The notes under the pieces: generated by a model
Told to the model about the DNA's origin: nothing
The model's database searches: none
The model's input: the letters and a program-made list of their open reading frames with translations, nothing else
In this document: piece by piece, positions 9,667-19,126 of the stretch
Position numbering within the stretch: position 1 is the first letter of the stretch
How the letters are laid out: each line of letters begins with the position of its first letter
Origin: Candidatus Gastranaerophilales bacterium
GTDB taxonomy: Bacteria > Cyanobacteriota > Vampirovibrionia > Gastranaerophilales > Gastranaerophilaceae
Direction of reading: 5' to 3'
DNA length: 64,000 nt
Assembly: GCA_910587815.1 (NCBI GenBank)
Contig: CAJUNK010000003.1
Span: 62,001-126,000 of the forward strand
Translations under genes and position numbers: made by a program

Positions 9667-9679
9667 AAAATATAAAAAA

Positions 9680-9715
9680 TTGCCTTAGAAAATAAAAACA
9701 TTATGATATAAATTA
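9680..9715 (+). promoter_or_regulatory. Promoter predicted to give a leaderless mRNA
   Basis: TTGCCT (9680-9685), 16-base spacer, TATGAT (9702-9707); the ATG of the next gene is at 9715, eight bases after the -10 box, with no ribosome binding site between. Transcription would start at or next to the start codon. Confidence 0.5.
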
Positions 9716-10380
9716 TGAAGGCAAGATTTTTAGCAGTTTTATTATGCATTTTTGGATTATGCAACATATATTTAATGCCAAATTCTGGTACATTGAATAT
9801 TTTTACTGCAACTGCTCTTGCTTCTGATGATATGACGGATTTAGATTATGATTTTATAGATAATGCATTTTCAAACCCAAACCCTACTACAAACAAACAG
9901 TTTGAAGATGTAATGAAACAGTATGAAAACAGAGAACCCAACGGCATTTTTTACAAATTAAAAAAATTTTTAAACAGAAATAACCCTGAATATGATAAAA
10001 ATTTAAAAAAACAATATGAAAACCCAAATAATCAACCTAAAAGAATAAAAGACACAGCAGAATCAAAACCTACTATCACAATCGGAGCAGATTTTTATGA
10101 TTCTACCGGGAAACTGCTGGAAGCTGGACACTATCAGGTGGAACATAAAGAGTTCAAAACTAATGCTGAAAATGCCGCCACAAATCAAAGTAATTACACA
10201 ATTAACCTTTTGCAAGGTAAAACAAGAGTTGGCGAAATTAAAGCCATACTTTATGAAGATGATTGGGATGAAGCAGCCATAATATATGCACGTACAGTAA
10301 ATGTGCAAGAAGATTTGGTTAGGATAATATATTCAAACCTGGATTTAACCCTGCAAGGATACATCCGCTTGTTAAAATAG
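9715..10380 (+). CDS. Secreted hypothetical protein
   Basis: 221 residues, not recognised. Residues 1-37 form a signal-peptide-like stretch ending near ATALASDD. An Asn/Lys-rich middle follows, then a compact C-terminal region (about 118-221) with alternating hydrophobic residues (TITIGADFYDSTGKLLEAGHY ... GEIKAILYEDDWDEAAIIYA) suggesting a small beta-rich domain. The promoter points to a leaderless message. It converges on pyrG. Probable periplasmic or surface protein. Confidence 0.65.
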   Translation: MKARFLAVLLCIFGLCNIYLMPNSGTLNIFTATALASDDMTDLDYDFIDNAFSNPNPTTNKQFEDVMKQYENREPNGIFYKLKKFLNRNNPEYDKNLKKQYENPNNQPKRIKDTAESKPTITIGADFYDSTGKLLEAGHYQVEHKEFKTNAENAATNQSNYTINLLQGKTRVGEIKAILYEDDWDEAAIIYARTVNVQEDLVRIIYSNLDLTLQGYIRLLK

Positions 10381-10425
10381 CGCAATTTTCAACACTTGCA
10401 GGTTTATTAGCATAAAACAGGTAAG

Positions 10426-12069
10426 TTATTTTATTGAAGCTGCTTCAATTTTTAATTGTTTCGCTTTTTTCTTTTGTTCCACAGCAGCTGAAATTAAACC
10501 CATAAATAATGGATGTGGGCATTCTGGCCTTGATTTAAATTCAGGGTGAAACTGAGAAGCTACAAACCAATCATTTTTAGGATATTCCACCATTTCTGCC
10601 AAAAGCCCGTCTGGAGAAGTTCCAGAGAATATCAAGCCAGCTTCTTCAATTTGTTTTTTAAATTCATTATTAACTTCATAGCGGTGGCGGTGACGTTCAG
10701 ACACTACATCTGCGCCATAGGCAATTTGAGCTTTGGAACCTGATTTTAAATGACAAGGATATGCCCCAAGACGCATTGTACCGCCATAACCAGCTACATC
10801 TTTTTGTTCAATCATTAAATCAATAACAGGGTATTTTGTGCCTTCGGCAAATTCGGTACTATTGGCACCTTCCAGGCCTAAAACATTTCTAGCATATTCA
10901 ATAACAGCACATTGCATACCAAGACAAAGGCCTAAAAATGGTAAATTATTTTCTCTTGCATATCTAATTACATTTAATTTACCCTCAATACCTCTAACAC
11001 CAAAGCCTCCAGGCACCACAAGTGCATCTACATCTGAAAGCATTTGATGCGCATCTTCCATAGTGTAACATTTTTCTGAAGCCAACCATTTAATTTCAAC
11101 TTTGCATTCATGGCTCAAGCCTGCATGTTTTAAGGATTCAACAACAGAAATGTAGGCATCATTTAAATCAGTATATTTACCTGCAACTGCCACTTTTAAA
11201 ATTTCTTTAGGATGTTTTATTTTATGAACCAATTTTTCCCAATTTGAAATATCAGGGATTTTATCTTCCATTTGAAGTTGTTCCAGTACAACCCCTGCAA
11301 GATTTTGCGCTTCAAGCGCTAATGGCACTTCATAAATTGTGTCCATATCTTTACATTCTATGACACAATCTTTTCTAACTGAACAAAATAGTGCAATTTT
11401 ATCTCTTTCACCCTTTGGAATTTCCTGCTGCGTGCGACATACAAGAATTTCAGGCTGAATACCATAACTTCTCAAGGTATAAACACTGTGCTGAGAAGGT
11501 TTCGTCTTTAATTCACCAGACGTTGGCAAATATGGAAGCAAGGTAACATGGATTGAAAGAGAATTACCAATACCTTCTTCTGCTCTAAATTGCCTTATGG
11601 CTTCAATAAAAGGCAAGCTTTCAATGTCGCCTATTGTGCCGCCAATTTCTGCAATTAAAAAATCAGGGTCAGATTTTTTAGCACAAGATTGAATTCTTGA
11701 TTTTATTTCATTTGTAATATGAGGAATAGTTTGCACTGTAGCGCCCAAATATTCACCCTGGCGCTCTTTATTTATAACAGTTTGATAAACGCTTCCAGAT
11801 GTTACATTGTTAATTTGGTGCAAAGATGTATTTGTAAATCTTTCATAGTGGCCCAAATCAAGGTCTGTTTCAGCACCATCATCAGTTACAAAAACTTCAC
11901 CATGCTGAAATGGACTCATAGTACCAGGGTCTACATTTATATAAGGATCAAATTTTTGAATAGTAACAGAATAACCCCTTGCCCTTAATAAGCGGCCAAG
12001 ACTAGCTGCTACAATACCTTTGCCTAATGAACTTACAACACCACCTGTTATAAAAATATATTTTGTCAT
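10426..12069 (-). CDS. pyrG: CTP synthase
   Basis: 547 residues from ATG 12069. It makes CTP from UTP, ATP and glutamine in the cytosol. The N-terminal synthetase domain starts with [19 protein letters not shown]; the C-terminal class I glutaminase domain contains [10 protein letters not shown] (nucleophile Cys) and closes with [11 protein letters not shown] (His/Glu of the triad). The start is set at [10 protein letters not shown] because AAAGGAT precedes it; eight extra N-terminal codons are unlikely. gatC lies upstream on the same strand with a 41-base gap, so they may form one transcript. Confidence 0.97.
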   Translation of the reverse strand: MTKYIFITGGVVSSLGKGIVAASLGRLLRARGYSVTIQKFDPYINVDPGTMSPFQHGEVFVTDDGAETDLDLGHYERFTNTSLHQINNVTSGSVYQTVINKERQGEYLGATVQTIPHITNEIKSRIQSCAKKSDPDFLIAEIGGTIGDIESLPFIEAIRQFRAEEGIGNSLSIHVTLLPYLPTSGELKTKPSQHSVYTLRSYGIQPEILVCRTQQEIPKGERDKIALFCSVRKDCVIECKDMDTIYEVPLALEAQNLAGVVLEQLQMEDKIPDISNWEKLVHKIKHPKEILKVAVAGKYTDLNDAYISVVESLKHAGLSHECKVEIKWLASEKCYTMEDAHQMLSDVDALVVPGGFGVRGIEGKLNVIRYARENNLPFLGLCLGMQCAVIEYARNVLGLEGANSTEFAEGTKYPVIDLMIEQKDVAGYGGTMRLGAYPCHLKSGSKAQIAYGADVVSERHRHRYEVNNEFKKQIEEAGLIFSGTSPDGLLAEMVEYPKNDWFVASQFHPEFKSRPECPHPLFMGLISAAVEQKKKAKQLKIEAASIK

Positions 12070-12110
12070 TTTTTTATCCTTTTTCCCCAAATAAAATTAA
12101 AGTCCCTAAA

Positions 12111-12392
12111 TTAGTTGATTTTAGGGACTTTAAAGAAATCGCTTTCAACATCCGGAGCGTTTGCCATAAGCTCATCTCTCGTCTGTTCATAACATTCAAT
12201 ATCTTCTCTCATTACATTGGAAAAATCTATTGAATGGTTCATAGGTTCCACACCTTTAGTATCAACTTCGTTCATCATTTCTACATGTTTTAAAACGTCA
12301 CTAAGCTCACGTGCGAATTTTGGTTTTTCATCTTCTTCTAATTCAAGCCTGGCAAGCTTTGCAACATGCTCAACATCTTTAATCTCTATCAT
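12111..12392 (-). CDS. gatC: Asp-tRNA(Asn)/Glu-tRNA(Gln) amidotransferase subunit C
   Basis: 93 residues with the GatC pattern: VEHVAKLARLELEEDE near the N-terminus, EPMNH in the middle, and REDI...FFKVPKIN at the end. It stabilises the GatA-GatB complex that amidates misacylated Glu-tRNA(Gln) or Asp-tRNA(Asn). gatA and gatB are not in the window. AAGGATG lies ahead of the ATG. It is upstream of pyrG on the same strand. Confidence 0.93.
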   Translation of the reverse strand: MIEIKDVEHVAKLARLELEEDEKPKFARELSDVLKHVEMMNEVDTKGVEPMNHSIDFSNVMREDIECYEQTRDELMANAPDVESDFFKVPKIN

Positions 12393-12497
12393 AAATTCAC
12401 ATCCTTAAATACTAAATATAATTAAACAAAAAACCTAAAAAATTGTAAATAGAATGTAAAGAATAAATAATTTTCGGGCAGACATACAAAATTAAGA

Positions 12498-12510
12498 TAT
12501 AATAAAAAAA
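12498..12510 (+). promoter_or_regulatory. -10 box directly ahead of the start codon (leaderless mRNA)
   Basis: TATAAT at 12498-12503 ends seven bases before the ATG at 12510, and only A residues lie between. There is no room for a ribosome binding site; the first transcribed base should be the A of ATG. The -35 region is weak. Confidence 0.55.
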
Positions 12511-13157
12511 TGGAAAAAAAGAATATTTTAGTAGTTGAAGACCATGCACTAACACGATTTGCATTAATGACTTCATTAAAGGATGTCGACTTTATAAGCG
12601 GACTTTATGAAGCAAAGGATGCATACGAATGCTACAATATTTTATCAAAACAAAAAATTGACATTGTTTTAATGGATTTAGGATTACCAGGAATTGATGG
12701 CATTAGTGCATCATTTGAAATCAAAAAGAAATATCCTGATACAAAAATTATTGTCATAACATCACACAATGAAGAAAAAGAAGTGCAAAAATGCATCCAG
12801 GCAGGCATTAGCGCATATTGCTCAAAAGATATCAAACCTGATAAACTAATTAGTTTAATAATTGATGTAATAAACGGTGCTATTTGGTTTGATTCAAATG
12901 TTGCAAAATATATTTTAAATATGGCAAAACATGAAAAAGAAGAATCAAAAAAAGAAACTTCATATAATCTTACAAGCAAAGAAATGATGGTTTTAAACTT
13001 GCTTGCAGAAGGTAATTCCAATCTTGATATTGCAAAAAAATTAAATATTTCAGTCAACACAACAAAAGTGCATGTTTGCAGCATATTGCAAAAGCTTTCT
13101 GTCGATGATAGAACACAGGCAGCTGTAAAAGCACTAAAAGAAAACATTACAGGATAA
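12510..13157 (+). CDS. NarL/FixJ-type response regulator
   Basis: 215 residues. An N-terminal receiver domain has the acidic pair in VVEDHALTR, the phospho-acceptor Asp in VLMDLGLPGIDG and the Lys in YCSKDIKP. A C-terminal LuxR helix-turn-helix (LTSKEMMVLNLLAEGNSN ... DRTQAAVKAL, about 150-210) binds DNA. No histidine kinase is adjacent, so the partner is elsewhere. A second response regulator follows after a ten-base gap. The promoter suggests a leaderless message. Confidence 0.9.
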   Translation: MEKKNILVVEDHALTRFALMTSLKDVDFISGLYEAKDAYECYNILSKQKIDIVLMDLGLPGIDGISASFEIKKKYPDTKIIVITSHNEEKEVQKCIQAGISAYCSKDIKPDKLISLIIDVINGAIWFDSNVAKYILNMAKHEKEESKKETSYNLTSKEMMVLNLLAEGNSNLDIAKKLNISVNTTKVHVCSILQKLSVDDRTQAAVKALKENITG

Positions 13158-13167
13158 GGCTATATTT

Positions 13168-13800
13168 ATGACAAGTTCATCTCTTGGAAATATTTTATTA
13201 ATAGATGATAACCCAAAACTTTTAAAAGATACGCTTCCAATGTATGGATACCATACAGACAATGCGGAAAATGGGCTGGATGGGATAGAATTTTTAGAGA
13301 AAAATTATAAAAAAATCGACCTTGTTTTATTAGATATTATGATGCCTAAAATGGATGGGTGGGAAACTCTAAAAAGAATAAGGGAAAGTAAAGATTTTAG
13401 TAAAATTCCTGTAATTTTACTAACAGCTGTAGATGAAGATTATAAACAAATTTCAGGATTAAAAATTGGAGCAGATGATTATATTGTAAAACCTTTTATT
13501 TTGCCAAATCTTCTAGCTAGAATTGAAGCGCTTATACGCCGCTCAAACTGGAATAAAACTAACAAAGAAGGATTTAAAGCATCAATTGAAGCTAAGGATA
13601 ACATTGCAAAGCTTACTCAAAGAGAAATGGAAATTTTAAAAATGGTGAGCAAAGGTGCTTCAAATGCTGATATTGCAGAAAAACTTTTTGTAAAAGAGGT
13701 AACAATAAAAACACATTTAAATAGCATTTACAAAAAACTCAATGTTGAAAATAGGGTTCAGGCTGTACTTTTAGCTATTGAAACACAAATAATAAAATAA
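13168..13800 (+). CDS. Response regulator with LuxR-type output domain
   Basis: 210 residues: receiver domain with IDDNPK, the phospho-Asp in DLVLLDIMMPKMDGW and Lys in YIVKPFI, then a LuxR-type HTH (LTQREMEILKMVSKGASN ... ENRVQAVLLAI). The receiver is closer to OmpR-type sequences while the output is NarL-type. It is cotranscribed with the regulator at 12510. Two regulators with the same output class and no kinase suggest convergence on related targets or a branched relay. Confidence 0.9.
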   Translation: MTSSSLGNILLIDDNPKLLKDTLPMYGYHTDNAENGLDGIEFLEKNYKKIDLVLLDIMMPKMDGWETLKRIRESKDFSKIPVILLTAVDEDYKQISGLKIGADDYIVKPFILPNLLARIEALIRRSNWNKTNKEGFKASIEAKDNIAKLTQREMEILKMVSKGASNADIAEKLFVKEVTIKTHLNSIYKKLNVENRVQAVLLAIETQIIK

Positions 13801-13932
13801 TTTTATAAATTTTAATAAATTGTAATAATAATATTGTAAAAAAGGGCTTCACAAGTGATAAAAAATATGGCAAAATAAGATGTACCCCAAATTTTACAGA
13901 TGGAATTGATATTTTAAGATAAGGAATAACAA

Positions 13933-14472
13933 ATGAGTACACCAAAGGATGAATTAATTAATCTGCTTTTAAATAATAAAGATGAATTTGCCACAAAAAA
14001 AGCCGAAATGGGCGATGATATAGATTTAAGTGAATCAGAGCTTTCTGCCCTAGATTTATCTGATTTAGATTTATCTAATATTGACTTTTCTGGAGCTGTT
14101 TTTAGTGAATCTTCAATTGTTGGTGTAAATTTTTCAAATTGTGACCTTACAAGTGCTGATTTTTCAAGATGCAAAATTGAAGAATGCGATTTTTCAGGAT
14201 GCATTTTAAATGGAACAAATTTCAGCTATGCAACTTTAAATTTCTGCAATTTCAATGAAGCTGATATGGCAGGGTGTGTTTTAAATGAGGCAGAATTAAC
14301 AGATTCTGATTTTGCAACAAGCGAAAATTTAAGCGCATGTCGTTTTGATGAGGGAACAATTTGGCCTGATAATGAAAAATTGCCTGAAGATTTTGATTCT
14401 ACTTACAATTACGACTTATCATCGCTGCAAGATGATGAAGAAAATCAATCTGAAAACAATTTTGATTATTAA
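13933..14472 (+). CDS. Pentapeptide-repeat protein
   Basis: 179 residues. From about residue 36 to 122 the sequence runs in five-residue steps with central Leu/Phe (ALDLSDLDLSNIDFSGAVFS ... CDFSGCILNGTNFS), the pentapeptide beta-helix pattern. The N-terminus is helical and the C-terminus acidic and disordered. No signal peptide, so cytosolic. Such proteins can mimic DNA or act as scaffolds; nothing here tells which. TAAGGAAT lies before the ATG. Confidence 0.88.
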   Translation: MSTPKDELINLLLNNKDEFATKKAEMGDDIDLSESELSALDLSDLDLSNIDFSGAVFSESSIVGVNFSNCDLTSADFSRCKIEECDFSGCILNGTNFSYATLNFCNFNEADMAGCVLNEAELTDSDFATSENLSACRFDEGTIWPDNEKLPEDFDSTYNYDLSSLQDDEENQSENNFDY

Positions 14473-14490
14473 AAATTATTTCTTCAGTTT

Positions 14491-14526
14491 TTGGCTTAGT
14501 GCATTTTTTGTGCTATAACTTTATTA
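14491..14526 (+). promoter_or_regulatory. Extended -10 promoter with start site at the ATG
   Basis: TTGGCT (14491-14496), 17-base spacer, TGC-TATAAC (14511-14519); the ATG at 14526 is exactly where transcription should begin. No ribosome binding site lies before it. The clearest leaderless arrangement in the window. Confidence 0.6.
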
Positions 14527-15386
14527 TGTTAAAAAGACTAATGGTAACAATACTTTTGATGGGAGTATTCTTGCCTGATATTGTTTATGGGGAAGAAATT
14601 CTATTACAAAATGCACCAAAATATGAAGTTGAACTTGATAATCAGGTAAAAACTTTAAAAGGTAGTCTTTTTGTAAACAATTCACAAGAAGCACAAATCA
14701 TTGTAGATAAACAACAAGAAGCTGATTTAAAGGATTTAGAAAGCATTTGGCTAGGCACTGTAAACAGTAATCCTTTAATTAAATTTACACTGCAAAAGCT
14801 TGCAATTCCTGAAGAAGAAAGACGCATTCACTCATCATTACTTGCAAGAAGTATGAGTGCCATAATTAGCGGAGCTGCTATGTTGCCATCTTTTATGGGG
14901 ATGAATTATGGATTACAATCTGCATCATTTGCATCTGCAAGGCTTGCACACAATCTTATAAACAAAAAAAATTCAAAAATTTTACAAGAATCACCCCTTA
15001 CTGACACTGAAATGATTGAACTTGCAGGATTAATTGAAGATTTACAGAGTGAAATTGTAACCACATATTATTGCTACAAGCATACTTTAGCAAGTTTAAA
15101 AGAAACGCGGGCAGAGCTTATATTATTAAATAAAAATTATTCTGATGCACTCAAAAGTAATAATTCTCTTGAAATAGCAGTTTCCGGCGCAAGATGGGAA
15201 GAAAAACAAATTGAAGAATACAAATTAAAACAGGAAGCAAAAAGATATTATTTAATGCTGCAAAGACTTGCAGGAAAAGAAACTATTGATAATTTAAATG
15301 TTGCAATGTATGACCTCAACATGTTAAATGTAGATAAAAGCGATATTGATTTTTCCAAAAAAGAGGTGAGGACACAAACTCCATGA
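14526..15386 (+). CDS. Secreted helical protein, TolC-hairpin-like
   Basis: 286 residues from ATG 14526; an upstream in-frame ATG at 14499 lies inside the promoter and is unlikely. A signal peptide (MLKRLMVTILLMGVFLPDIVYG) is followed by mostly helical sequence with a Gly/Ala/Ser-rich hydrophobic patch (about 108-140) and a closing 'LMLQRLAGKETIDNL' helix like the end of TolC-family coiled coils. It overlaps the next gene by four bases, and that product has the same plan, so the two are probably an interacting pair. No full OEP repeat is present, so I do not call it TolC. Confidence 0.6.
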   Translation: MLKRLMVTILLMGVFLPDIVYGEEILLQNAPKYEVELDNQVKTLKGSLFVNNSQEAQIIVDKQQEADLKDLESIWLGTVNSNPLIKFTLQKLAIPEEERRIHSSLLARSMSAIISGAAMLPSFMGMNYGLQSASFASARLAHNLINKKNSKILQESPLTDTEMIELAGLIEDLQSEIVTTYYCYKHTLASLKETRAELILLNKNYSDALKSNNSLEIAVSGARWEEKQIEEYKLKQEAKRYYLMLQRLAGKETIDNLNVAMYDLNMLNVDKSDIDFSKKEVRTQTP

Positions 15387-16291
15387 AAACATTCAGACAA
15401 AAATTCTATATTTTATTGTTTTGCCTGATATTCCAAATGGTTTTCAGGACAGAGATTGCCTGTGCTGTAATTGATTATGATAATTTTGCACCGGCAGAAT
15501 TTGCAAACAGAATGGGTGTTGGGGAAAATATTGAAAGCAAAAAAAATATTCAAGTAAAAAATGGCAAAAAAGAAACAAAAATAGAAAATATTAATGTTAA
15601 AAAAGCAGAAAAGGCTTTGACATACGCAGATTTAAGCTTAAATATGATATCAAAAGATGTGATTGATGAGATGGATATTGAATCACCTGAAATTCTTTCA
15701 GATTTAAGCATTTTATATAATAGCGCTGTGCAAAAAAGTGAGACAATAAGATATGCAATCTACAAACTTTCCAACCCTGATAAAGATAAACCAAATGAAA
15801 GCGCCATAAAAAGAGTGTTAAAACCCATTGCAAGTTTTTCAAGCATAGCAGGAACCGCACTTTCAGCTAATCCCTATATGGCAAGCGGAGCCTTGATTGG
15901 GGGCGGGCTTTTAAACGCCTTTACATCGGGGGATAAAGATGCAAATTATAAATTTACCAAAATAAACGATGCAGATATGGTACTTTTAGTAAAAAAAATT
16001 GATGAATTACAGAAAAATCTTTTAAATAATTATATGAACTATAGAAGCCAAAAGGAATTATTAGCACTTTCAATGCAAAATCTTGAAAACAGAAGAAAGA
16101 TTTATAATTCTATGCAGGCAAATTCAAAAAATGTATCTAGAGAACAATTGATTGTGGCTGATACATATTACAGAAATGCTCAGAACACAGTAAAAAAAGC
16201 ACAAGCTGAGTATAATTTAAGCCGCGTTATTTTAGAAAATTTAGCAGGAAAAGAAGCTCTTATTCTAATAGAAAAAGGTAATAAAAGCTAG
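15383..16291 (+). CDS. Secreted helical protein, paralogue-like partner of the preceding gene
   Basis: 302 residues: signal peptide (about 1-28, ending CAV), a Lys-rich linker, a hydrophobic Gly/Ala/Ser patch (SFSSIAGTALSANPYMASGA, about 152-172), then a long helix pair ending in LSRVILENLAGKEALILIEKG. The order of parts and the 'LAGKE' close match the gene upstream, with which it is translationally coupled (ATGA overlap). Likely periplasmic or outer-membrane-associated. Function unknown. Confidence 0.6.
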   Translation: MKTFRQKFYILLFCLIFQMVFRTEIACAVIDYDNFAPAEFANRMGVGENIESKKNIQVKNGKKETKIENINVKKAEKALTYADLSLNMISKDVIDEMDIESPEILSDLSILYNSAVQKSETIRYAIYKLSNPDKDKPNESAIKRVLKPIASFSSIAGTALSANPYMASGALIGGGLLNAFTSGDKDANYKFTKINDADMVLLVKKIDELQKNLLNNYMNYRSQKELLALSMQNLENRRKIYNSMQANSKNVSREQLIVADTYYRNAQNTVKKAQAEYNLSRVILENLAGKEALILIEKGNKS

Positions 16292-16327
16292 AATTGCCAT
16301 ATATATAGTTTTAGCTGCAAGATAAAG

Positions 16328-16678
16328 CTACCTTTTACGGGCCTTAATTATCCAAATCGTTGAATTATTAGAATCTTTTCCAGCATTTAAATCAGGTAAT
16401 GTATCAAGACCACCTAAAACATCTCTTAAAACAGCATATTCAGGCTCAGTTATAGGCTGCCCGCTTGCAGGAAGCCAATCGCTTGGATAATTTGTACCAT
16501 ACCAGGCAATAATAGCACCAATCGGAGTGTTATCAACAATTTGAACAGATGCTTCTGTTGCTTTTGAATCTTTTGTAATTAAAACAGGCGCCATAACAGC
16601 GAGCATAATAGAAACCACAACAAGTGCCATCATAACTTCAAGCAAAGAAAAGCCATTGTGTAGAAATTTATTTTTCAT
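16328..16678 (-). CDS. Type IV prepilin-like protein with tail-collar-like C-terminus
   Basis: 116 residues. A short leader MKNKFLHNG precedes FSLLEVMMALVVVSIMLAVMAP: cleavage after Gly9, Phe at +1 and Glu at +5 are standard class III prepilin features. The C-terminal part (about 50-110: PIGAIIAWYGTNYPSDWLPASGQPI ... YAVLRDVLG ... LPDLNAG) follows the layout of phage tail-collar domains. No other pilus assembly gene is in the window, so this is a stand-alone minor pilin. Confidence 0.75.
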   Translation of the reverse strand: MKNKFLHNGFSLLEVMMALVVVSIMLAVMAPVLITKDSKATEASVQIVDNTPIGAIIAWYGTNYPSDWLPASGQPITEPEYAVLRDVLGGLDTLPDLNAGKDSNNSTIWIIKARKR

Positions 16679-16805
16679 AAACCTTTTTCCTTATAAAATT
16701 TATGTTTAATTCAGTACAAACGAATAATAATTTAAACAAAAAATCAAGACAAGTATTATTTTTACATACTGTTATATGCGCCTTGAACAGTTGGAATATT
16801 TATGG

Positions 16806-17297
16806 TTAGCCCTGTATTTTATATAAATTTTGAGCACCATAAGACCTTAAATATTCTAAAATAGCTCCGCCAGTTTCTTCTGTAGGGTCAAAATATTTTG
16901 AATTAGGATAAACTATTTGTTTGTGAAGCATTTTACATAAAGGACCAAAAGCATCAGGCACAAGAATTTTACGGTAAATACCAGATAGCATTACTTGAAT
17001 ATCAGGCGAATTTGTATTATTAAAACGTGATAAATATGGATACATCTTATCCAGCCCATCTACTTTATTATCCGCCATTTTATCAATCACACTTAGTGCT
17101 TCCAAAACTCCTTTTTCATCATTTGAAGTTTTTAGATATTCTTTCAAATATGGAAGTGCATTTTTTCCTTCTTTTGCAAGGGTGTTCACACGCATTTCAT
17201 TATAGATACAATAATTTCTTGTATCATCAGGCATTTTTACCCCTTGTCCAAGGGTCTTTACGTTCATATAAATTTTTGGATTAATATTTATACTCAT
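16806..17297 (-). CDS. Hypothetical HEAT-like helical protein
   Basis: 163 residues, not recognised. Short helices with repeating hydrophobic spacing (NALPYLKEYLKTS, GVLEALSVIDKMAD, DIQVMLSGIYRKI) suggest a HEAT-like or armadillo-like solenoid. No signal peptide or membrane helix. It lies 41 bases downstream of the 595-residue membrane protein on the same strand, so it is probably the third gene of the operon that starts at 19826. Confidence 0.55.
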   Translation of the reverse strand: MSININPKIYMNVKTLGQGVKMPDDTRNYCIYNEMRVNTLAKEGKNALPYLKEYLKTSNDEKGVLEALSVIDKMADNKVDGLDKMYPYLSRFNNTNSPDIQVMLSGIYRKILVPDAFGPLCKMLHKQIVYPNSKYFDPTEETGGAILEYLRSYGAQNLYKIQG

Positions 17298-17338
17298 ATT
17301 TTTTTAACCGATACTTTTAGGAAATTTCATATAAAACC

Positions 17339-19126
17339 TTATGCATACACAAATGGAGGACCATTTTTAATCTCAAGCAAAATATTATCTGCCATAGTTT
17401 TAAGTTCTTCTTTTGTAGCACCTGAATTTAATTTAGTATTAAATTCCTTCATCATAGGCTCAATAGCACTTTGTTTTTTGGATTTAAAATTGCGAATCTC
17501 AGTATCAATTAATCTTTCTTCAAGTTCTTTTTCTGTATTTTTATTTTCGCTAATGACAGCTGCTTCTTTTATACCTTCAACCGCTTTTCTAATTGAATAA
17601 CCAGCAGCGTTTACAGTTGTTAGCGCCAGGAATAGGTATCTTGCAAATGGATTATCAGGATTCATAATCCAATTGTAAATATGGCCACGGGCTTCATCTA
17701 AATAACAATAATATTGAATTTGCCCCACTCTACCGCCAAGTGTTTCCGGTGCATCGCCATAAATAGATTTTATACCCACCATCACTTCGTTTGTAGCATC
17801 ATCAATATCTTGTTTGGATAAAAATTTGAACTGTTTTAATATATCTCTAGTTTCAATTGAATCAGCCCTTTTTATTTGCAAAAGATTTTTTAAATCTGCT
17901 AAATCAGATACTGCATCATCTTTGCTTGTAGCTTTTTTAATATTTTTTGAAAGGGCACTTATTCTATTTTCTATTAGCTTTGTTTCATTTTGAACATATT
18001 TTCTAACTTCACTATCAGCTTCAGTGAAATTTTTAAACATTTTCTTTCCCATTAAAAGACCAAGGGCAAGAGTGCCGATTGTTAAGCCTGCAAGCACAAA
18101 AGAAGAATTTTCAAAATTTTCTTCCTTTTGGCTATTATCGTTATAAGAAGTGGTATTTTGCGCTAAAATAGGCTTATTAACATCATTTTGCACATCAGAA
18201 ACATTTTTTTTACCTTTAAATGCAGTAATACCAAAGAATCCAAGAAATGGATTTTGTTTTTCAACACTATTTGCCGTCATTGAAATATTATTATGTGCAT
18301 TTTGTTCACAATCATCATCAGGAAGTGAATTTAAAACACTTTTAAAATAATTTGCTTTATCTACAAGTTCCTCATTTATAACATCCAATTTTCCCGCAAA
18401 AGCACGAGTTTCAATATCAATCAAACCTTCTTGCAATTTTTTATTTGCATCAGCTTCTTTTTTCTTTACCCAAATTTCCTGTACTCCATCTACTAGATTT
18501 TTCCCTAAAAGGGTGAGGCCGCTCATTAAAAATATTCCAATCATAGCAAGGATTGTTTTTTTATTTGGGTTTCGAAGAGCCATATAAGCACCAAATTCGT
18601 GTTCTTGTTTAATATTCATATTCATACCTAAATTTGGAAGACGTTCTCTTCTTAAAATTTTAGGGTCATTTAGAGATGATGCCGATTTTTTCATTAATGC
18701 TGTAAGACCCAAAATGCCGCCAGTTGCAATAAGGCTGATAGCTGCAAGTGGAAAAGCGCTTCTTAAAACTGTGGATTTTTTTTCAATCTTTTTTTCTTTT
18801 TGGGTAACAGGTGTACTATATGCATTTTTATTAAATTCATCAGGAATGACAAGAGATGTGCAAATATCATTCATACTTACAGAAGATGTATTTTTATTAT
18901 CTTTTATAAAGTTATTTACCACTACACCTTCAAGTGTTTTGTACATTTGCTTTTGCTGGCTTTGGGTTCTATTTTTATTCTGCCTAGTTAAGTTATTTGA
19001 TTTTAAATATGAATTATTTGCAGAATTTGCTTCTGTATTATAATTAGTTTTACTGCCTTTAGCATTTTTTGGAGCTTTTGACCTATTTCCAAATGCTAGA
19101 TTATTCGCTCTTATCATTGTCATCAT
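17339..19126 (-). CDS. Large hypothetical membrane protein with two hydrophobic regions
   Basis: 595 residues, not recognised. A polar, Asn/Lys-rich N-terminus (about 1-120) leads to a helix (AAISLIATGGILGLTALM), a second (ILAMIGIFLMSGLTLLG, about 200), a linker, a third glycine-zipper helix (VLAGLTIGTLALGLLMG, about 350-367) and a long helical C-terminus with a fourth hydrophobic patch (YLFLALTTVNAAGYSI). The start overlaps the upstream gene by 26 bases, so translation is coupled. Nothing links it to a known pathway. The leader of the operon resembles a B12 riboswitch. Confidence 0.6.
   Translation of the reverse strand: MMTMIRANNLAFGNRSKAPKNAKGSKTNYNTEANSANNSYLKSNNLTRQNKNRTQSQQKQMYKTLEGVVVNNFIKDNKNTSSVSMNDICTSLVIPDEFNKNAYSTPVTQKEKKIEKKSTVLRSAFPLAAISLIATGGILGLTALMKKSASSLNDPKILRRERLPNLGMNMNIKQEHEFGAYMALRNPNKKTILAMIGIFLMSGLTLLGKNLVDGVQEIWVKKKEADANKKLQEGLIDIETRAFAGKLDVINEELVDKANYFKSVLNSLPDDDCEQNAHNNISMTANSVEKQNPFLGFFGITAFKGKKNVSDVQNDVNKPILAQNTTSYNDNSQKEENFENSSFVLAGLTIGTLALGLLMGKKMFKNFTEADSEVRKYVQNETKLIENRISALSKNIKKATSKDDAVSDLADLKNLLQIKRADSIETRDILKQFKFLSKQDIDDATNEVMVGIKSIYGDAPETLGGRVGQIQYYCYLDEARGHIYNWIMNPDNPFARYLFLALTTVNAAGYSIRKAVEGIKEAAVISENKNTEKELEERLIDTEIRNFKSKKQSAIEPMMKEFNTKLNSGATKEELKTMADNILLEIKNGPPFVYA

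Noticed and set aside
14526..16291. Annotation of the two secreted helical proteins as TolC
   Set aside because: Too short, no outer-membrane strands or second OEP repeat.
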